Source of the DNA: Dysgonamonadaceae bacterium
GTDB lineage: Bacteria > Bacteroidota > Bacteroidia > Bacteroidales > Azobacteroidaceae
Assembly: GCA_031284225.1 (NCBI GenBank)
Contig: JAITAH010000346.1
Coordinates: forward strand, 1 to 9,874
Direction: 5' to 3'
Length of the DNA stretch: 9,874 nt
Under the pieces are notes generated by a model. That model ran no database searches. It was given only the letters and a program-made list of their open reading frames with translations, and was not told the DNA's origin. Position 1 is the stretch's first letter. Each line of letters begins with the position of its first letter. Of this stretch, positions 6,976 through 9,874 are shown piece after piece. Made by a program: the position numbers and the translations under genes.

Positions 6976-9330
6976 ATGAAAGAGCTTTGTTTTCTTTTAG
7001 TCTTTTTTCTTTTTGCATTCACTACAAACGAAAAGCGTCCTGTACATCTTTTTATGGCCGGCGATTCTACAATGGCCGACAAGGTTTTATACAAACCGGT
7101 GAAAGACCCGAAAACAGGTGAAACTGTACCGGAACCTTTTCCCGAAAGAGGTTGGGGAATGTTATTGCGCGAATTTTTTACCGATGAAATAATTATTGAA
7201 AACAGGGCTAAAAACGGGCGAAGTACTCGCTCTTTCCGGGAGGAAGGTCTTTGGGACAAAATTCTTTCCGACTTGCATAAAGGCGATTTTGTAGTGATTC
7301 AATTTGGACACAACGACGCTTCGGTGGAGAAAAAAGAACGTTATTCATCTCCCGAAGACTACAAGAAAAACTTGATACGTTTTGTAGAAGAAGTCCGGAC
7401 AAAAGGAGGAAATCCGATTTTATGTACGCCTGTGGTCAGAAGAAAGTTCGATGAAAGCGGAAAAATCGTCGACTCGCACGGCATTTATCCGGAATTGGTT
7501 TGTCAAGCGGCAAAAGAGCAAAAAGCGCCGTTGATTGATATGCACGAAAGAACCCGCGAATGGTTAAATAAAGAAGGAATAGAAAAATCTACCGCTTTTT
7601 TTATGCACATTCCGGCGGGAGTAAATCGAAATTTTCCCAACGGTTTGACCGACAATACGCATTTTGTAGAATCCGGAGCACGCCGCACAGCGGAATTGTT
7701 TATAGAAGAAATTGAAAAACAAGGTATAAAAGAAATAACGGCACATTTGAAAAAGAATAGTTCGCCATACGTTTCAAATGTTTGGATTTCCGATTTGAAA
7801 GACGGGAACTATCAAAATCCGGTTCTCTATGCCGATTATTCCGATCCGGACGTTTGCCGGGTCGAAGAGGATTATTACATGACTGCTTCCAGTTTCAATT
7901 GCATTCCCGGTTTGCCGATTTTACATTCAAAAGATTTAGTGAATTGGACGTTAATTGGAAGCGCGCTCCCCCGCCTAATTCCGGAAGCAAATTTTTCCGT
8001 TCCCCAACATGGCAACGGAGTATGGGCGCCTTCTATCCGTCATCATAACGACGAATTTTATATCTACTACGGCGATCCGGATTACGGCATTTACATGACC
8101 AAAACAAAAAATCCGGCAGGAGAATGGGAACCGCTCCTTTTGGTAAAAGCCGGTAAAGGATTGATAGATGCTTGCCCTTTCTGGGATGAAGACGGACAGG
8201 CTTATTTGGTACATGCTTATGCAGGAAGCCGTGCAGGAATAAAAAGTGTTTTGGCGATTACCCGTTTAACGCCGGATGGTAAACAAACACTTGGTGAAAG
8301 CAAAATTGTTTACGACGGTCACCTGTCGGACGAAACCATTGAAGGTCCCAAATTTTACAAACGGAACGGCTATTATTACCTCTTTGCGCCTGCGGGAGGC
8401 GTTGCTACCGGTTGGCAAACAGCGCTTCGGTCTAAAAATATTTGGGGACCGTACGAACGAAAGGTTGTTTTATCACAAGGAAATACAAGCATCAACGGAC
8501 CGCATCAAGGAGCTTGGATTGATACGAAAAGCGGAGAAGACTGGTTCATTCATTTTCAGGATGCTTCCGCTTATGGCCGCGTGACGCATCTCCAGCCGAT
8601 GACATGGAAAAACGATTGGCCGGTAATCGGACAGGATAACGATGGCGACGGTTGCGGCGAACCGGTAAACGTTTATCAAAAACCTAATGTGGGAAAAGAA
8701 TATCCGGTTGCAACACCGATCGAAAGCGATGAGTTTGCAGCGAACCGGTTGGGTTTGCAATGGCAATGGCATGCCAATCCTGCAGATTGGTGGTATTTTA
8801 CCGATCAAAAAAAGAGTTGTTTGCGATTGTTTTCCGTTCCTGTGCCGGCGAATTATAAAAATGTATGGGATCTGCCGAATTTGCTTCTCCAAAAATTTCC
8901 GGCCCGTAGTTTTACCGCCACAACCAAACTTACTTTTTATCCCAATTCGAGGATCAAGGGCGAAAGAGCCGGATTGCTTGTCATGGGTTTGGATTACGCT
9001 TTACTTTCTTTAGAAAGTACGGAAAAGGGAATAATTCTTTCGCAAAATGAATGTTTAAGCGCAGAAAACGGGAATAAAGAAACCGTTCATGAATCGATCG
9101 TAAGAACGGAAGAAACGTTTTATTTAAGAGTAACAATTGATTCGACCGCCCAATGCGTTTTCAGTTACAGTGTGGACGGAACCAATTACAAGCCTTTAGG
9201 GAAATCTTTCCATGCAAAAGAAGGGAAATGGATCGGCGCTAAAGTCGGATTGTTTTGTTCCAGACCCAGCAAAAACAACGATGGCGGATACGTGGATGTG
9301 GACTGGTTCAGAATAGACAAACAATCTTAA
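6976..9330 (+). CDS. CE12 acetylesterase fused to GH43 glycosidase
   Basis: This two-enzyme exported protein of 784 residues probably removes acetyl groups from rhamnogalacturonan and cleaves an arabinose or xylose side chain. A signal sequence (1 to about 18, ELCFLLVFFLFAFTT) is followed by a CE12 SGNH-hydrolase domain (about 22-250). Its blocks are GDS (29-31, nucleophile Ser31), KNGRS (79-83), GHND (111-114) and DNTH (226-229, Asp226 and His229 of the triad). After a linker of about 20 residues, a GH43 five-blade propeller runs from about 279 to 575: SDPD (289-292, base Asp290), GVWAP (348-352), LIDACPFWD (396-404, Asp398 as pKa modulator) and EGPKF (456-460, acid Glu456). The C-terminal 583-784 is a concanavalin-like beta-sandwich often attached to GH43. 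No T9SS tail is present. The CE12 role in rhamnogalacturonan is family knowledge; the GH43 substrate is an inference. Translation starts 133 nt after the methyltransferase. Confidence 0.93.
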   Translation: MKELCFLLVFFLFAFTTNEKRPVHLFMAGDSTMADKVLYKPVKDPKTGETVPEPFPERGWGMLLREFFTDEIIIENRAKNGRSTRSFREEGLWDKILSDLHKGDFVVIQFGHNDASVEKKERYSSPEDYKKNLIRFVEEVRTKGGNPILCTPVVRRKFDESGKIVDSHGIYPELVCQAAKEQKAPLIDMHERTREWLNKEGIEKSTAFFMHIPAGVNRNFPNGLTDNTHFVESGARRTAELFIEEIEKQGIKEITAHLKKNSSPYVSNVWISDLKDGNYQNPVLYADYSDPDVCRVEEDYYMTASSFNCIPGLPILHSKDLVNWTLIGSALPRLIPEANFSVPQHGNGVWAPSIRHHNDEFYIYYGDPDYGIYMTKTKNPAGEWEPLLLVKAGKGLIDACPFWDEDGQAYLVHAYAGSRAGIKSVLAITRLTPDGKQTLGESKIVYDGHLSDETIEGPKFYKRNGYYYLFAPAGGVATGWQTALRSKNIWGPYERKVVLSQGNTSINGPHQGAWIDTKSGEDWFIHFQDASAYGRVTHLQPMTWKNDWPVIGQDNDGDGCGEPVNVYQKPNVGKEYPVATPIESDEFAANRLGLQWQWHANPADWWYFTDQKKSCLRLFSVPVPANYKNVWDLPNLLLQKFPARSFTATTKLTFYPNSRIKGERAGLLVMGLDYALLSLESTEKGIILSQNECLSAENGNKETVHESIVRTEETFYLRVTIDSTAQCVFSYSVDGTNYKPLGKSFHAKEGKWIGAKVGLFCSRPSKNNDGGYVDVDWFRIDKQS

Positions 9331-9439
9331 TAGTCAAATTTCAATAGCAGGGTCTTTTTCATGACTTTGGCACATTCTCTATCTCAAATTTATAACTATC
9401 TTAAAATCGCATAAATAAAAAATGCGAGGCGCCAATTAT

Positions 9440-9467
9440 GTAGGGACGTTGCGCGCAACGTCCCTAC
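9440..9467. repeat. Perfect 28-bp palindrome, REP-like, possible terminator
   Basis: The arm GTAGGGACGTTGCG (9440-9453) is followed without spacer by its exact reverse complement (9454-9467). As RNA this is a very stable hairpin, and TGTAATTTTTCTTTT follows (9468-9482), so it could end transcription from the CE12-GH43 gene, 110 nt upstream. Palindromes starting GTAGGG and ending CCCTAC are, to my recollection, scattered through many bacterial genomes as short interspersed elements. A mobile or repeat origin is therefore as likely as a dedicated terminator. Its G+C content contrasts sharply with the surrounding DNA. Confidence 0.75.
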
Positions 9468-9490
9468 TGTAATTTTTCTTTTGCAGTTCC

Positions 9491-9521
9491 TTGTTTTTTC
9501 TAAAAAATCTAACTATTTTTG
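9491..9521 (+). promoter_or_regulatory. Bacteroidetes-type promoter upstream of RNA candidate
   Basis: TATTTTTG (9514-9521) is an exact match to the -7 consensus TAnnTTTG, and TTG (9491-9493, preceded by C) lies 20 nt upstream, the expected spacing for the -33 element. Transcription would begin near 9527-9530. No open reading frame follows, so it most plausibly drives the structured RNA, with about 65 nt of A/T-rich leader or processed 5' sequence. Confidence 0.5.
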
Positions 9522-9593
9522 TGCAGTTTTTAAATAGATAATAACATTTTTTCGTAAAGAAACAGATACTATTATTAACATTACATATTAATT

Positions 9594-9763
9594 GAGAAAG
9601 CGTTAGCTTTTATTCTTGCCTTAGAAATCTGAACAATTTCAATACTGACAAGGATAAGTGAGTAAACGCTCACGTTGGATGCGTGGGTGTAGCTTATTTG
9701 TCAGTATGGGTAGTTCAGAACCTCTAAGGCGAATAAAGCTAAAGTCCCACGCTTCGTATTTTT
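9594..9763 (+). ncRNA. Rod-shaped structured RNA, possibly 6S RNA
   Basis: The region folds by inspection into one long interrupted hairpin of about 165 nt. From outside in, the stems are: AAGCG (9598-9602) with CGCTT (9750-9754); TTAGCTTTTATTC (9603-9615) with GAATAAAGCTAA (9731-9742), one bulged T; GCCTTAGA (9618-9625) with TCTAAGGC (9723-9730); TCTGAAC (9628-9634) with GTTCAGA (9713-9719); ATACTGACAA (9642-9651) with TTGTCAGTAT (9698-9707); ATAAG (9654-9658) with CTTAT (9693-9697); and an apical hairpin in 9659-9692. A T-tract (9759-9763) follows the closing stem, as in an intrinsic terminator. The length and rod shape with an internal loop near the middle fit 6S RNA, which binds RNA polymerase holoenzyme, or the Bacteroidales-1 RNA family. 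The internal loop is smaller than the usual 6S bubble. Strand follows the upstream promoter and T-tract. The structure is well supported; the family name is an inference. Confidence 0.5.
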
Positions 9764-9792
9764 AAACCGCTTCTCTTTGGGACCTTTGAAGC

Positions 9793-9874
9793 AATTATAA
9801 ATTATGAATTATGAATTATGAGTTAGGAATTAGGAATTATAAGTTATGAGTTAAATCCATTCATAATTCATAAT
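9793..9874. repeat. Heptad tandem repeat AATTATG with inverted arm
   Basis: From 9793 to about 9855 the DNA reads as nine 7-mers of consensus AATTATG: AATTATA, AATTATG three times (9800-9820), AGTTAGG, AATTAGG, AATTATA, AGTTATG and AGTTAAA. After a short break, ATTCATAATTCATAAT (9859-9874) is the reverse complement of the same repeat, so the array faces an inverted copy and could form a hairpin. The inverted arm runs into the window edge, so its length is unknown. The period is not a multiple of three and no gene crosses it. Confidence 0.8.

Larger units (their letters stand above)
9331..9874. other. Gene-free region at the right end
   Basis: No convincing protein-coding frame is present in these 544 nt. 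The first part (9331-9439) is A/T-rich without recognisable signals except a 6-bp hairpin, TCGCAT (9407-9412) with ATGCGA (9422-9427). After that come a 28-bp palindrome, a promoter-like sequence, a structured RNA candidate and a heptad repeat array, each listed separately. Confidence 0.8.

Noticed and set aside
9407..9427. Hairpin TCGCAT/ATGCGA as a terminator of the CE12-GH43 gene
   Set aside because: The stem is only 6 bp and is followed by GGCGCC rather than a T-tract. The palindrome at 9440 is a better candidate.
9583..9590. TACATATT as a promoter directly in front of the RNA candidate
   Set aside because: Only part of the -7 consensus matches and no -33 element is present. The box at 9514 is far better.
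9793..9874. CRISPR array
   Set aside because: The units are 7 bp, contiguous and have no spacers.

Overview
The window looks like part of a pectin-degradation locus from a member of the Bacteroidetes (Bacteroidota). The evidence is: a pectate lyase ending in a type IX secretion (T9SS, type A) sorting domain; A-rich leaders in front of most genes without a clear Shine-Dalgarno sequence; TAnnTTTG-type promoter boxes; and the set of carbohydrate-active families present. T9SS use argues against the genus Bacteroides itself and fits Dysgonomonas-, Paludibacter- or Porphyromonadaceae-like bacteria. That placement is an inference.

Layout, all genes on the + strand: (1) 1-884, 3' part of a pectin methylesterase cut by the window edge; (2) 964-2547, GH28 polygalacturonase; (3) 2588-4870, multidomain PL1 pectate lyase with a glycine-rich linker and T9SS tail; (4) 4933-5613 and 5610-6842, a type II restriction-modification pair (MvaI/BcnI-family endonuclease and a SPPY-type DNA methyltransferase) overlapping by 4 nt and preceded by its own promoter-like box; (5) 6976-9330, a CE12 acetylesterase fused to a GH43 glycosidase; (6) 9331-9874, gene-free DNA holding a perfect 28-bp palindrome, a promoter-like sequence, a long rod-shaped RNA candidate (possibly 6S RNA) and a 7-bp tandem repeat array that meets its own inverted copy at the window end.

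The pectin genes form a coherent pathway. The esterase removes methyl groups from homogalacturonan, the PL1 and GH28 enzymes cleave the demethylated chain, and the CE12-GH43 protein probably deacetylates rhamnogalacturonan I and trims a side-chain sugar. The restriction-modification pair has no metabolic link to this and splits the pectin locus, so it looks like a passenger acquired by insertion. By eye I found no CCWGG site and six CCSGG sites in the window, which is weak support for an MvaI-like specificity.

I found no tRNA, rRNA, CRISPR array, transposase or frameshifted gene. The most promising items for follow-up are the structured RNA region, the two heptad repeat arrays, the CE12-GH43 fusion and the restriction-modification insertion.
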